Assembly (NCBI RefSeq): GCF_028640845.1
Contig: NC_080539.1
Coordinates: 190,535,436 to 190,599,435, forward strand
DNA length: 64,000 nucleotides
Reading direction: 5' to 3'
Source of the DNA: Ahaetulla prasina
Lineage: Eukaryota; Chordata; Lepidosauria; Squamata; Colubridae
Below the pieces are notes generated by a model that saw nothing but the letters and a program-made list of their open reading frames with translations, was not told the origin of the DNA and did no database searches. Every line of letters begins with the position of its first letter. Positions within the stretch are counted from its first letter, which is position 1. Positions 1-9,770 of the stretch are shown here, piece by piece. The translations under genes were made by a program, and so were the position numbers.

Positions 1-350
1 TTCAATAGCCGCTGCCCCCGCCACCAGGTCAAAGAATTGCCTCCAACCTATCAAAGAACTTGCCTGTTCCTCTTGGTCTTCCAAGGCGCCTTTCTTTCTC
101 CCTCATCCCTCCAAGACAGTTCCGGTTCGAAGACCCCCCCAACAGCGGTTTGTCTGGTTTGGTTTTCGCAAAGCTCATCAAAGCTTCGCTATTTCCCAAC
201 CAGTATCGCCGCAACACTTCCGGTTTTCCCCACCTGCAGCACTGAGTAGGCTGGTGCAAAGCAGCCCAAATACTTGACAATGCAGGCTGGCATCTATTGG
301 GTGACCAAACACCTTTCGCCCACTTCCTCTCCCTCTGGGCAAAAGGTGTG
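1..350. other. No gene recognised
   Basis: Mixed-composition sequence at the left edge. Short open frames occur on both strands but have no recognisable motif and overlap one another. I see no repeat family I can name here. Confidence 0.5.
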
Positions 351-351
351 T

Positions 352-445
352 GGCAGTTCAAGTGATCAAATGTGCGTGTATGTGTGTGTACGTGAAAGAG
401 AAAGAGGGAGGGAGAGAGAGAGGGAGAGAAATGGCAGATGGGAAA
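352..445 (-). repeat. Inverted copy of GA/CA-bearing repeat
   Basis: The stretch from TGATCAAATGTGCG through the GT-rich and GA-rich tracts to AATGGCAGATGG is, in reverse complement, the same arrangement as 3155-3240: CTGCCATTTCTCTC, a CT tract, a CA tract, then TTTGATC(A/G)CTTGA. It is therefore an inverted copy of the repeat unit that lies directly oriented downstream. Confidence 0.7.
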
Positions 446-485
446 CCCTTTCAAACAGCATTTGAAACCTGCAATTCTCGTTACT

Positions 486-586
486 CCCCTCTGCAGTTTT
501 TCTTTCTTTCTTTCTTTCTCTCCCTCTCTCTCACGCACACACACGCACACACACATAGATAGTTGATCACTTGAAAGGGACAGGCT
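486..586 (+). repeat. GA/CA-bearing repeat, unit 1 (5' part)
   Basis: A CTTT/CT tract runs into CA repeats and then GTTGATCACTTGAAAGGGACAGGCT. The unit is cut at 586 by an L1 and resumes at 3030. Its last 14 bases, GAAAGGGACAGGCT (573-586), are duplicated at 3016-3029 on the far side of the L1. Confidence 0.8.
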
Positions 587-591
587 TGACA

Positions 592-998
592 CGCAAATTA
601 CACTTACAATAACAGATCTGGCAAGTGTTTTTAGAATTGGATATAGAAGGCAAAATGGTTCCAACAGGAATGTGCTTGTCAGGTTTGCAAATCTTAGTGA
701 TAAGCTGAAAGTTATGGCCAAGGTGAGAGAGATGGGAGATGCTTTGAAGTTTGAAGGGAAGACTATTCAAGTCTTCCCGGATATATCAAGAGAAGAAAGG
801 GCATGGAGATTTTTTTTTTAAACCAATTACAAAGGTTTTGAGAAATAATGGAATTAAATATAATTGGAGGCCACCACAACAATTGAAATTTTTTTATAAA
901 GGAAAGATGCGCACAATTACCCCAGACATAGATGCAATATTATATTTACAGGAGCTTGGACTGATCAAGGAGGAGGATTTAATGGAGATAAAAGATTA
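592..998 (+). pseudogene. L1 ORF1p fragment (RRM and C-terminal domain)
   Basis: L1 ORF1p is the trimeric RNA-binding chaperone that coats L1 RNA in the cytoplasmic ribonucleoprotein. The first part, to about 805, reads as an RRM-like segment (NVLVRFANLSDKLKVM, then GKTIQVFPDISREERAW). The frame then shifts at the T run at 811-820 and continues as PITKVLRNNGIKYNW and YKGKMRTITPDID, the typical ORF1p C-terminal domain. The N-terminal coiled coil is absent because the element is 5'-truncated. The identification rests on the combined motif order and on the L1 ORF2 that follows. Confidence 0.85.
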
Positions 999-1506
999 AA
1001 TGCTTAAGATGGGTGGAATACATGTGGAAACATCAACTCCAGAAGAAGAAAAAGGGGCTATTGGGCAAGACTCTAAAGGGTTAAAGAGGAAAGAAATCTC
1101 ACCTGTGTTGGTCGAACAGAAGAAAAGTCGTGAGGATACAGCAGGAGAAGAAGCAGATAGGAGTCTTGGAAAATACGAAGCTGAATGCGGGAGAGAGTTA
1201 CCACTTTCTTTTTTCTTGAGTGATGAATTTAAATAGACAGCCCGAAAGAAGTGACCCGGACATTGGCACGTCCCCTCTCCCCCATTCTCTTTATAGAGGC
1301 GGATCCGATGAGGATGTGGGGGAAGAAGATTGTTTGTTTTTTATTGTTTGTTTTGTCTTTTTGTCTTTTTGTCTTTTTTTTTGTTTTTTTTAATTGTTTT
1401 TTTTATGTTAAATGTCTGTTAGGAGTTCAATGTTGGGATTTGGGTATAGAAAGGAAGAGGTGGGGATAGGATTGAAAAATTTACAGTTTAAAGAGTCATA
1501 AAAATA

Positions 1507-2950
1507 ATGTTATGGAATGTGAAGGGTACAGGGAACCCATCAGAAATCTGAAGACTCAAACAGAATGTATATAAAAGGTATGCAAATATATGAAAAAGCA
1601 TTTGGAACTTTAAAAGCCAGAGGAGTTGTAACATTGATATCAGATAGGGTGTATTTCGAAAAACATTAGGTAATTTTGGATGAGGATGGAAGATATGTAA
1701 TAATTGTGGGAAATCTTAATGAGGAAAAAGTGACACTTGTTAATTTATATTTACCGAATGAGAAACAAAGAGAATTTTTTGAAAAAATAACAAAAATTTT
1801 GGAGAATGAAAGTGTAGGGAAAGTAATTGTGGCTGGGGATTTTAACTTAATCAGAGATAAAATAGATAGTATTAACCCCACTCGCTGTGGAGGAGCAAAT
1901 AAAATGGGGATTTTAAATAAGTGGATGCTTCGAAACGGTGTAGTGGATGTGTGGAGAGAGGTTAAAAGAATTGAAAGAGTATACACTTTTTTCTCTAAGA
2001 TATATAATACATACCGTATATACTCGAATATAAGCCGATCCGAGTATAAGCCGAGGTCCCCAATTTTACCCCAAAAAACTGGGGTAAACTGGGGACTCGA
2101 GTATAAGCCGAGGGAGGGAAATGAGGCAGCTACCGGTCAGGGAAAGCCTCCCTCCCTCAGCCGAGAAGGCTGGCGGCTCCCCCGCCCCGCCCTCTCACTG
2201 CACCGGCAGGGCTTCCCCGCGCTAATGCAAAAGCCCGCCAAGTTTGCGCCATCCGGTATAATGTGAAAAAAAGAAGAAAAAAAAACACTTGAGTATAAGC
2301 CGTATATACTCGAGTATAAGCCGAGGGGACGTTTTTCAGCACAAAAAACGTGCTGAAAAACTCGGCTTATACTCGAGTATATACGGTATTTCAGAATTGA
2401 TTATATTTTTCTCTCTAAAGATTTGCTGAATAATGTGGATAAGGTAGATGTGGAAATCTTTAAAGATTCTGATTATGTAGAAGTTATGGTGGATTTAGAT
2501 TTTAATTTTGAGAAAAAAAGAAATTATTGGAGATATGAAGAAAATGATATTTGAAATGATGGGGAAAGTAATAACATTGAGAGTGGAAACTATATTATTG
2601 TTGGTAATTAAGGAAATAGAATTAACAAAATATGAAAAAGAATTGATTAGAATTATAATAGTTAGATATTGGAAATTAGATGTGATTTTTAGAATAGAAG
2701 AGTAGAATTCTGAAATGTGGAAATTAGCTCTAAATGATAAAACGACATGTGGTATTAAAATTAAAAGCGGTGTGTATAAAGAAGATATCTTCTGGAAAAT
2801 TTGGAAACCATTTGTGGACTACGCGCTTGGAAAATTGGACGCCTCGGTACCTGTACCTTGAAAACGTGGATTTTGACAATTATGAGGACATATCCGAAGA
2901 CCTAAATCTTCCTTTTTTTTTTTTTATGTATAGCACAAGGGTGGAATAAA
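1507..2950 (+). pseudogene. L1 ORF2p remnant: endonuclease plus C-terminus
   Basis: ORF2p nicks target DNA and copies L1 RNA. The start at 1507 reads MLWNVKGTG, where L1 endonucleases begin. After several stops, 1676-2010 gives a clear endonuclease stretch with VTLVNLYLPN and VIVAGDFNLIRDKID, containing the conserved GDFN. The MITE at 2011-2389 interrupts FSKIYNT and FRIDYIF. From about 2580 the frame encodes the C-terminal tail (RYWKLDVIFRIEE, then EDIFWKIW and DFDNYEDISEDLNLP). The whole reverse transcriptase is deleted between these parts. Confidence 0.85.
2011..2389. mobile_element. MITE with 28-bp terminal inverted repeats
   Basis: The left end ATACCGTATATACTCGA(A/G)TATAAGCCGA is repeated in inverted orientation at the right end (2362-2389) with one mismatch. 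Internal copies of the CTCGAGTATAAGCCGA motif lie near 2098 and 2290. The right 90 bases can fold into one long hairpin, with an inner stem TTTTTCAGCA/TGCTGAAAAA around the loop at 2331-2360. It carries no coding sequence. I do not assign a family name. A TA or AT target duplication is possible but cannot be proved. Confidence 0.85.
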
Positions 2951-3029
2951 TGTATTTTCTTTTTTGTTTGTAACGTTATAAAAAAGTAATAAAAAAATTA
3001 ATAAAAAAAAAAAAAGAAAGGGACAGGCT

Positions 3030-3186
3030 GCGCATTGCTTCTACCATAACCACGCACTTCCCACAATCTTCCAGAATTGCAATCCTCGTTACTGTGAGAG
3101 GCTGCAAATTGCTTCTGGGTGTAGGAGGCTCGGTCTCTTACCCAGTTCCCCTCTGCCATTTCTCTCTCTCTCTCTTTCTCTGTCTG

Positions 3187-3219
<33 letters not shown>

Positions 3220-3330
3220 GATTTGATCGCTTGAAAGAGACAGGTTGTGCATTGCTTCTACCGTAAACACGGGCTTCCCACAATCTCCCAGAATTGCAAT
3301 TCTCATTACTGTGAGAGGCTGCACGCTGTG
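3030..3330 (+). repeat. GA/CA-bearing tandem repeat, rest of unit 1 and unit 2
   Basis: After the L1, unit 1 resumes with GCGCATTGCTTCTACC and runs to a CT/CA tract at 3158-3220. Unit 2 then starts at TTTGATCGCTTGAAAGAGACAGG (3222) and repeats the same words: TGCATTGCTTCTACC, CTTCCCACAATCT, CCAGAATTGCAAT, TTACTGTGAGAGGCTGC. Unit 2 has no L1, so it shows what the insertion site in unit 1 looked like before integration. Confidence 0.85.
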
Positions 3331-3610
3331 AAGAACAATGCAAGGCGGAGGTGAGAGGGTGGAGGACAAAAGGCAGGGGATGCAGAGCTGCCCCATGCAC
3401 CCTGCACTAGATTATCTGAGGGCCCTTCAGCCAGGCCACCCATGCCAAACCCTCACCCCACCCCAAGGCAGCCATATCCCTTCTGCTTTCCATATCCGTT
3501 CTCTGCTGCATGCAGGGCAACAAAAGTAGTCTGTGAGACTACGGTAAATAAAAAGTTCAAACCTTCCAATATCTCATGAAAGAAAAAAAAGATCTGACGA
3601 AGTTGGAAGG
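3331..3610. other. No gene recognised
   Basis: Open frames exist on both strands but overlap and have no domain. I see no recognisable element except the edge of the repeat to the left. Confidence 0.4.
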
Positions 3611-3618
3611 AGCTGCGA

Positions 3619-3886
3619 GGCTTGTCATGCTGGTAGAGCCACTCATGGCAGAACGCTGTGAAGCTCGTTTCACCAGTGGAGCTGCTCATAGTTGGATGCT
3701 GTGTGGTGTGGTGTGTTGTGCTGTTACGCGTGCAAGAGGCTCCAGCAGCGAGACAGGCTTTGCAGCGTTCTGCCATGAGTACCTCCATTGGTGCAATCAA
3801 CCTCACAGTGTTCTGTTGAAAGCGGCTCCACTAGCAAGACAAGCCTTGTGGCATTCTGATGCAAGTGGCCTCACCAGCATGACAAG
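3619..3886. repeat. Degenerate satellite with an 18-bp perfect inverted repeat
   Basis: ACTCATGGCAGAACGCTG (3641-3658) is perfectly inverted at 3763-3780. The flanking CTTGTCATGCTGGT (3622-3635) is inverted at 3872-3885. A directly repeated segment of about 45 bp beginning GGCTCCA recurs with a period of about 86 bp (3738 and 3824). The whole block is a mixture of direct and inverted copies of one short unit. Confidence 0.7.
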
Positions 3887-3969
3887 GTAATTGGGTGTGG
3901 GGTGCATGGGGCACCTTCACCCACCACTCCCGCCCTAGCTTGATTTTTACACCTGTGCCTCCCCCCACC

Positions 3970-4098
3970 TTGTACAGCCAGACAGTGGGCAGGGTCTAAT
4001 TGGGTCTTATTTTGGAGTAGAGCTTTTATTAGGCACAGGCATGAAAATCAGGCTAGGGCTTGTTTTCGGGATAGGTCACATTTTTGGGGAAACACGGT
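3970..4098. mobile_element. Fragment of 'AAATAAGAC' MITE family
   Basis: It contains GGGTCTTATTTTGGAG and ends TTTTTGGGGAAACACGGT, the terminal signature of the complete copy at 10610-10872. It is divergent and internally shortened. Confidence 0.6.
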
Positions 4099-5347
4099 TG
4101 CTATCAATCCAATTCTGCCCAAACTAAATTTAACACCTGAAGTTCTTAAGAAGGCAAGAGCAACACTAGAAGCTGGCAGCTCAGGTTCGAAGACAGCCCA
4201 GGCATTTTTCTTCCACTATATTACTGGAAGAGATTAGAAATTGTTAGTTTATCTGCTCTTTGCATCTGACTGGACTTGCCTCTTTGAGGATTGTGCACAG
4301 GTATCCAGAATTGGGAGAGCAAGGATTTAGACAATATTTTTTGAAAGACTGCTTTAACCCAGATGAAAGTGGTACAGAATTTTGCTTGGCTGCTGTGAAT
4401 CAGCCAACAGAAATGTCTTGCTACCTCCCTGAGCTGGAAATGGAATTTCTTGTCATCAGAAGCTTCTGTTTCTCTTCCTTGCAAACTCTCAGAATATACT
4501 GTAAGTTTCTGAACCATTAAGAATCAAGTGGCGCTCTATTTTAAGTTTCTTTCTGGAAATCTTTACCTTAATCTTCTCTTTTTTGAAGAAGATTGTGTTT
4601 CTGAGGAACACTTAGAAAAACTTGACTCAAGAATTCCTGCTTGAAATGAGTCCTCTTCATTGGAAATCGTAATTTGGGAATGTAGAAGCTATTTTTGGCT
4701 GGGCAACTTGTTCTTTTGTTGTCTGGAAGTGATGGGGATATCTCCTTGGTGTTCCTGTCTATTACCTCTGTTTGCATCCTGAAGCATATAGCTCCCAGCC
4801 TATGTAAGGAAGGATTAAAATACAGCCTTTTGGATCACATTTGTCTTCTGACCTGGTTAAGCTTTGTGTAGATGGTCAGGAACAACATTCCCTTTGTTTA
4901 CTGGTACAGCATCAACCAGATTACCTGTGGATTGAAGCCAGGATATAAAGACCTGCCAACAAGCTTCCTGTGTGATCTTTGGGACCCTTCAGTAGCTGTT
5001 GCTAAACTGATCAGTTGGAGATCAAAAGAAAGTCTTGCTATATTTGAAGTTGATAGTATTCTGCTCCAAGACTAACAGCCTATTAAGTTAGGGGGCATTT
5101 GTGAAAAATTGTGAAAGAATGAAGCCAACAAAAGCAGAACAGTACAGAGGTACAGAAAAGAATATTGTTATAATTTTTAAAAGACATATTGGTCAAAGTT
5201 TAGGCGTTCAGAAGCTCCATTGAGACCCAATCACTCTGCTCATTAAGTTAATCTGGGAACAATATAGTGAAATAATTCAAGATTCGGCTTGTCTACTTGT
5301 TCTAGGATGTCGTATTCCAAGGTGGAAAATGTATTTCAAGAGTTATG
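4099..5347. other. No gene recognised
   Basis: About 1.2 kb of ordinary AT-rich sequence. Two modest open frames on the plus strand (4260-4520, 86 codons; 4872-5075, 67 codons) have no motif I recognise, and they lack obvious splice or start contexts that would make them convincing exons. Confidence 0.5.
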
Positions 5348-5355
5348 GATAAAAG

Positions 5356-7160
5356 CAGTGGTCACCAACCGGTGATCCACGGATCACTGGTGGTCTGCAA
5401 GAAAATTCTGGTGGTCCGCAGAGAAATCGTTGCATTTCTCTCAAGCCCAGCCATGGTTTTCTGCGCCACTTGCGCTTCAGCGCTTTGACTCCCAGAGACA
5501 GGTTGGGGTCCTTCAGGCAGTTAGCTTCGCCGCCTGTTAGCAGAGAGAAGCAGCCAGAGTCATCCCTGGCTTTGCTGTCCATTGCAGACACTAGGTCGGC
5601 CCCATGCAACCTCTCGTCTCTCAAGGAGCGCTCGTTGAAGCAACACAGGAAATTTTGGCGGGGCTTCTCGAGAGACAAGAGTTTGCAGGGGACTGATCTA
5701 GCATCTGCAATGGACAGCAAAGCCAGTGCTGACTCCAACTGCTTCTCTCTGCTGTAGTGCTTCCTGAACATGGTTTACTGCTTCAAGCCCCAAGGGCTCC
5801 AAGCCCCAAGCGCCTCCTCATCAGTCCCCTGCAGCAGTTCCCCTCCAGCCAGCAGGTCAAGCCCAGTGCCAGCTCTCGTATGCCAAGCCAAGCCCTTCAT
5901 CTACTTCAAGCCATCCCCCATCAGGAAGACCCCACAAAGCCCCATAATTATTATTATTTACACCAGCCGTCCCTTTCCGTACATCTCCATTTTTCTCATT
6001 TTTTCCCCCCTCAACCATTACTTTCCCAAATCCTCCATTTGCTTTTTTTGCCAGTGTGATTTAAAAACAAAGATTTAGAAACACTGGGCTTTAAAGACTT
6101 CTCTTTGTATTGGATTGGTGGATAAATCCCAGACATGAATATGCCTATACATTTAAAATAGGAATGAGTAGAAATTCTTAAAAGAAATTTAGCATAAAGC
6201 GGGGAAACTAAGATTTGTTAACTTTGCTTTCTTTGCTGCACTGCCTTGATTATATTGTGCAAAAAATAATAATGGTACACCAGTTAAGATTCTAGGTTGA
6301 TGCTGATTAAATTTAAAATAGGAAATTATGAACAGTGTACTGTAATGTAGGGAAGAAATGATAAAATGGAAAAAAGCTGTAGTGCTTCCTGGATGCGGTT
6401 TACCACTCTGAGCCCCAAGTGGCAGGAGACAAGGGCTGACTTGGTGCCACCAGCTGGTGCATATATATGAAGGCAGAATGCTGATGCCATGCAAATGCAA
6501 GTAGCACTTTGCTCCCACACCTTCCAGCCATCACCACTGCCACTTCGGCCTAATTGGACCGTCCCCCTTCTGTAACAGCACCATTATCTTGTTCCAACCA
6601 ACAAGGGCTGCGCTCCTTTTTACATGTTGCACCATCTGCAAAGTTGCACATTGCACGTGCCACCCCCATAGCAGAGATTTCCAGGTCCACCATGGCCAGT
6701 CCCATATTCCAGAGTCACAGGACTGGCACTTCGGTCATCCCAGAGCAGCTCCTCCACCTGGGTGCACCGGCCTGCAGGGAAGCTACCTGCTCCCTGGCAG
6801 CCCAATGTACCCAGGTGGAGGAGCTGCTCTGGGATGACCGAAGGGCCAGTCCTGTGACTACCACAGCTCTGGAATATGGGACCGACTTTTCCACCAATGT
6901 CAGCAAGCCACCATCAGTCTGCCTGTCTTCGTTTTCCTTCACTCAAATTCACCAAGCTTCTTGAGAGAAGGAGTATAAAAGAGGTTTCCAGGCTGTGTGC
7001 CTGGACCAGGCACTTTCTCTCAGGCCTCCCACCTGAAGGCCTCACAGAAGCAGACAGGTAGGCCCTAAAGGAGGCTGAGCCTCCACCCACCCCAATAGTC
7101 CACAGGATTTAAAATTATGAGTTTGGTGGTCCCTGAGGTCCAAAAGATTGGAGACCCCTG
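5356..7160. mobile_element. Non-autonomous hAT DNA transposon, 1.8 kb
   Basis: The ends CAGTGGTCACCAACC and GATTGGAGACCCCTG form imperfect terminal inverted repeats of hAT type. They are flanked by a perfect 8-bp target duplication, GATAAAAG (5348-5355 and 7161-7168). I see no transposase. The interior is made of duplicated and inverted blocks: a short palindrome around GCTTTGCTGTCCATTGCAGA (5570) and its inverse near 5705, a direct repeat beginning GCTGTAGTGCTTCCTG (5752 and 6378), and a large palindrome at 6692-6884. The open frames inside come from these repeats and are not genes. Confidence 0.92.
6692..6884. repeat. Large imperfect palindrome inside the hAT element
   Basis: The left arm (CAGTCCCATATTCCAGAG to CCACCTGGGT, about 6692-6763) is inverted at about 6807-6884 with few mismatches and a small insertion. 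About 45 bp separate the arms. On RNA this would fold into a long hairpin. Confidence 0.85.
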
Positions 7161-7168
7161 GATAAAAG

Positions 7169-7752
7169 GACCGTTTTTTAAAAGATCCTAGAACATATAT
7201 GGCTTCAAATGAGTCACACTTACATTTCAGTGACTTATTTCTCATTGTTGGCTTGAGCTATGAATAATCCTAGTTAATGTTTCACTACATGAATGTTCTT
7301 GTTTTTTAGCCATCTTGTAAGCCATCTTCTTCTATGGTATCAATTATTACACCTTCTAGTTTTCAATCTAGTTTACATGAGAAAAGACTGATGTGTAAAT
7401 TTGGTTACAATATGTTTATTGTGACATTTCAATAGAGGTTTGCAATTTCAAGCATATTTACCCAATTAGTCTTTGCATGTTTCACATAAACTCATTTAAA
7501 GAATTTGCATTAAACAAATGACAACATAGAAAAGCAAAATTAAAATATGCGACAAACTCACTGAAACAGCACTATCTTTCCTCCCCTAAAATTAGTGTAA
7601 GGATCCAAGTCTCTCAAAATCCGTCTTAGCTGTTATAATCACATTCTATTTTAAGGTATTTTTACATATTAATTTTCTGTTCTCTGACTTTATAATTAAA
7701 AACTGGTGAAAAAAATGGAAATACTGTTTTTCTGTTTAAAAAATAGTGATGC
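7169..7752. other. No gene recognised
   Basis: AT-rich, non-coding-looking sequence. I see no repeat family here. Confidence 0.5.
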
Positions 7753-7756
7753 TACA

Positions 7757-8083
7757 GTAAAGGTAAAGGTTCAACTCGCACATATGTGCTAGTCATTCCC
7801 AACTCTAGGGGGCAGTGCTCATCTCTGTTTCAAAGCTGAAGAGCCAGCGCTGTCTGTAGACGTCTCCATGGTCATGTGGCCGGCATGACTAAAAGCCAAA
7901 AGTGCACAAACTCTGTTACCTTCCCACCAAAGGTGGTTCCTATTTTTCTACTTGCATTTTTTACGTGTTTTCGAACTGCTAGGTTGGCAGAAGCTGGGAC
8001 AAGTAATGGGAGCTCACCCCATTACGCGGTACAAGGGATTTGAACCACTGAACTGCCGACCTTTTGATTGACAAGTTCATCAT
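7757..8083 (-). mobile_element. Sauria-type tRNA-derived SINE
   Basis: Read on the minus strand, it begins near GACCTTTTGATT's complement with a tRNA-like B box (GGTTCAAATCCC), followed by the squamate SINE body (CCATTACTTGTCCCAGC, then GCCGGCCACATGACCATGG), and ends in CTTTACCTTTAC. That tail resembles the 3' end of Bov-B-type LINEs, which are the known helpers of Sauria SINEs. The A-box end of the tRNA head is lost or diverged. Transcription, if any, would be by RNA polymerase III from the head. The name is from memory of the family and was not searched. Confidence 0.75.
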
Positions 8084-8434
8084 AATGTAGTGGGAATTCT
8101 ATTTCCGTATAATACAGATACATAAAATGTTATTATGAACATTTTGTAATAGAATTCTCTTTAAAGAATACATGCACATTTAACACCAAGCAGTTTTATC
8201 TTGATAGTTAGAAAATTATATTGAAATCTTACAAGATTTGATTTAAAAAAGCACTCTATGCACTGAAATTTGTCTAAGAACATGATTTTTCTTTTATAAA
8301 TTTTATTTTCTATGGCAGAAAGCAATTAAACAAACTGAGGACATTTAAAATGATTGGAACATACATCAGAAAAACTTCCTTTATGTTAATATTAAGTACC
8401 TTTCTCATTCCTATGAACTCTCTGAGTCACATAG
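8084..8434. other. No gene recognised
   Basis: AT-rich sequence with nothing recognisable. Confidence 0.5.
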
Positions 8435-8562
8435 AAACATAGAATTATAGGGCTAGAAGGAACCTTGGAGATCTCCTAGTTCAACTCCTTGCCCAAGGCA
8501 GGAGACCTAGCACCACACAAAACTATCCAATCTTTTCTTGAAAACCTTCAGTGATGGAGCAT
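8435..8562 (-). mobile_element. CR1 LINE 3'-end fragment
   Basis: The plus strand reads ATAGAATTATAGGGCTAGAAGGAACCTTGGAG, the reverse complement of the CR1 3' terminus. It continues into the last ORF2 codons (complement of CTTGAAAACCTTCAGTGATGGAG). It is 5'-truncated to about 130 bp. Confidence 0.8.
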
Positions 8563-9104
8563 ATATTTGAGATGTAGTAATGAAGTACTACCTTTTTGAA
8601 ATCAATAATCATGCAGAAATTAAACAATCTTAATTACTTACAACCATATTATAGGCATCAGGAACCTCTATTTCAAACTGAAATGTTCCATTTCGATAAT
8701 AGCCTTCATCTGTTAAGAGAAACAAACTATATGAGATTCTATAGAAATATAAGTTTGCATTTCATAAACAGAAATAATTCTAATTTTGATAACTAGCATG
8801 GGTTAAGTTTAGCCAACAAAAATTGAAAACACCTGCTTTGTTTTATCAAAGTAGAACATCATAATGGACTATGAAGGTTAGGGAAGCTCACAGAATAATA
8901 TCTAAATCTATATCTATATCTATCTATATCTATATCTATATAAAAATGTATATTATTGTTAGGCCTATGGAAGAAATACAGGAAACAATACAATAACATT
9001 AAAATTGGAAGTGCCTAGCTAAAATAACTGCAGTTATTGTATACAATATAGCTTCAATTTGATTATGCAACTAGGATAGCTTGTCTGAGTTTAGAAAATG
9101 TTAG
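8563..9104. other. No gene; one short microsatellite
   Basis: AT-rich. The only structure is a degenerate (ATCTAT)n microsatellite at about 8899-8945. Confidence 0.6.
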
Positions 9105-9112
9105 ACATGTCT

Positions 9113-9198
9113 CACATTGCCTTATACACTGTAAGCCGCCCTGAGTCTTCGGAGAAGGGCGGGGTATAAATGTAAACAAAAAAAAAAACAAAAAAAAA
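9113..9198 (+). mobile_element. Severely 5'-truncated SINE tail with target duplication
   Basis: Only the last part of the SINE seen complete at 33770-34031 is present: CACTGTAAGCCGCCCTGAG, then GGCGGGGTATAAATG and an A-rich tail. ACATGTCT is found on both sides (9105-9112 and 9199-9206), so this is a real insertion and not a decayed remnant. Confidence 0.85.
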
Positions 9199-9206
9199 AC
9201 ATGTCT

Positions 9207-9603
9207 AATATGAGAGACATATTAAAAATCAATTATTTTGGGGTCATAAAAGGTACAAAATAGTGAATGTAAGATTTTCTATAGTACATTTCAGTTTCCA
9301 GGAAATTGCAAGGAATTAAAAGGGAAATTAATAAAGAGGTTGTAAATACTTTGAATAGATGAACTTTGAGGGACAAAATATTTAATAAAATAAAGATGTT
9401 AAGAATAACAAATTAAAACATTATTTCTGCCTTAAAAACTTTACTTATGTATTACCAGCATATCTGTATAATTTACCAGTTTAAAATTTGACCCAGGTAC
9501 AAAACATAGTAGTTTTGTTATGTGCAAACGTACATAAGTATTACTACAATATCATGGTCCTATAGTGCTGGACACTACAAATCACAAAAAATAATGGAAA
9601 ATC
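9207..9603. other. No gene recognised
   Basis: AT-rich sequence with nothing recognisable. Confidence 0.5.
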
Positions 9604-9770
9604 TAGGTGTGAGTCAGGCCTGCCCCAGTTTAGGCATTTAGGAAAGAAAAACCCTTGACTCAATTTGTAGAGAAAGGGTATGCTTTTACTATAGTCAAGT
9701 GGTTACAAAGCCAGATCTCTGAGACTTTCCCCTCTCCTAAATCCCCCCTCCCGCTTGATCATGTGGTCAG
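9604..9770 (-). mobile_element. Probable Gypsy-family LTR remnant
   Basis: GTCAGGCCTGCC, followed by a stretch with CTTTTACTATAGT and AAAGCCAGATCTCTGAG, parallels the minus-strand LTR that starts at 56806. Both have the same first 12 bases and the same order of motifs. The right boundary is not clear and no target duplication was found. Confidence 0.5.

Larger units (their letters stand above)
587..3015 (+). mobile_element. 5'-truncated, internally deleted L1 LINE
   Basis: An L1 retrotransposon copy on the plus strand, bounded by the exact 14-bp target-site duplication GAAAGGGACAGGCT (573-586 and 3016-3029). In order it contains the ORF1p RNA-binding and C-terminal region (592-998), a spacer, the endonuclease part of ORF2 (about 1507-2010 and 2390-2550), then a jump straight to the extreme C-terminus of ORF2 (about 2580-2950). 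The reverse transcriptase domain is missing. It ends in an A-rich tail at about 2985-3015. A hairpin MITE (2011-2389) sits inside the endonuclease. Stops and frameshifts make it inactive. Confidence 0.93.

Noticed and set aside
29..721. A 230-codon minus-strand open frame at the left edge
   Set aside because: It runs through GA/CA microsatellite sequence and into L1, giving low-complexity CVCVCVRERE and SLSLS text. It has no domain and crosses an insertion junction.
5343..5771. Overlapping open frames on both strands at 5.3-5.8 kb as a gene
   Set aside because: They are products of an inverted repeat inside the hAT element. The two strands encode near-mirror peptides.
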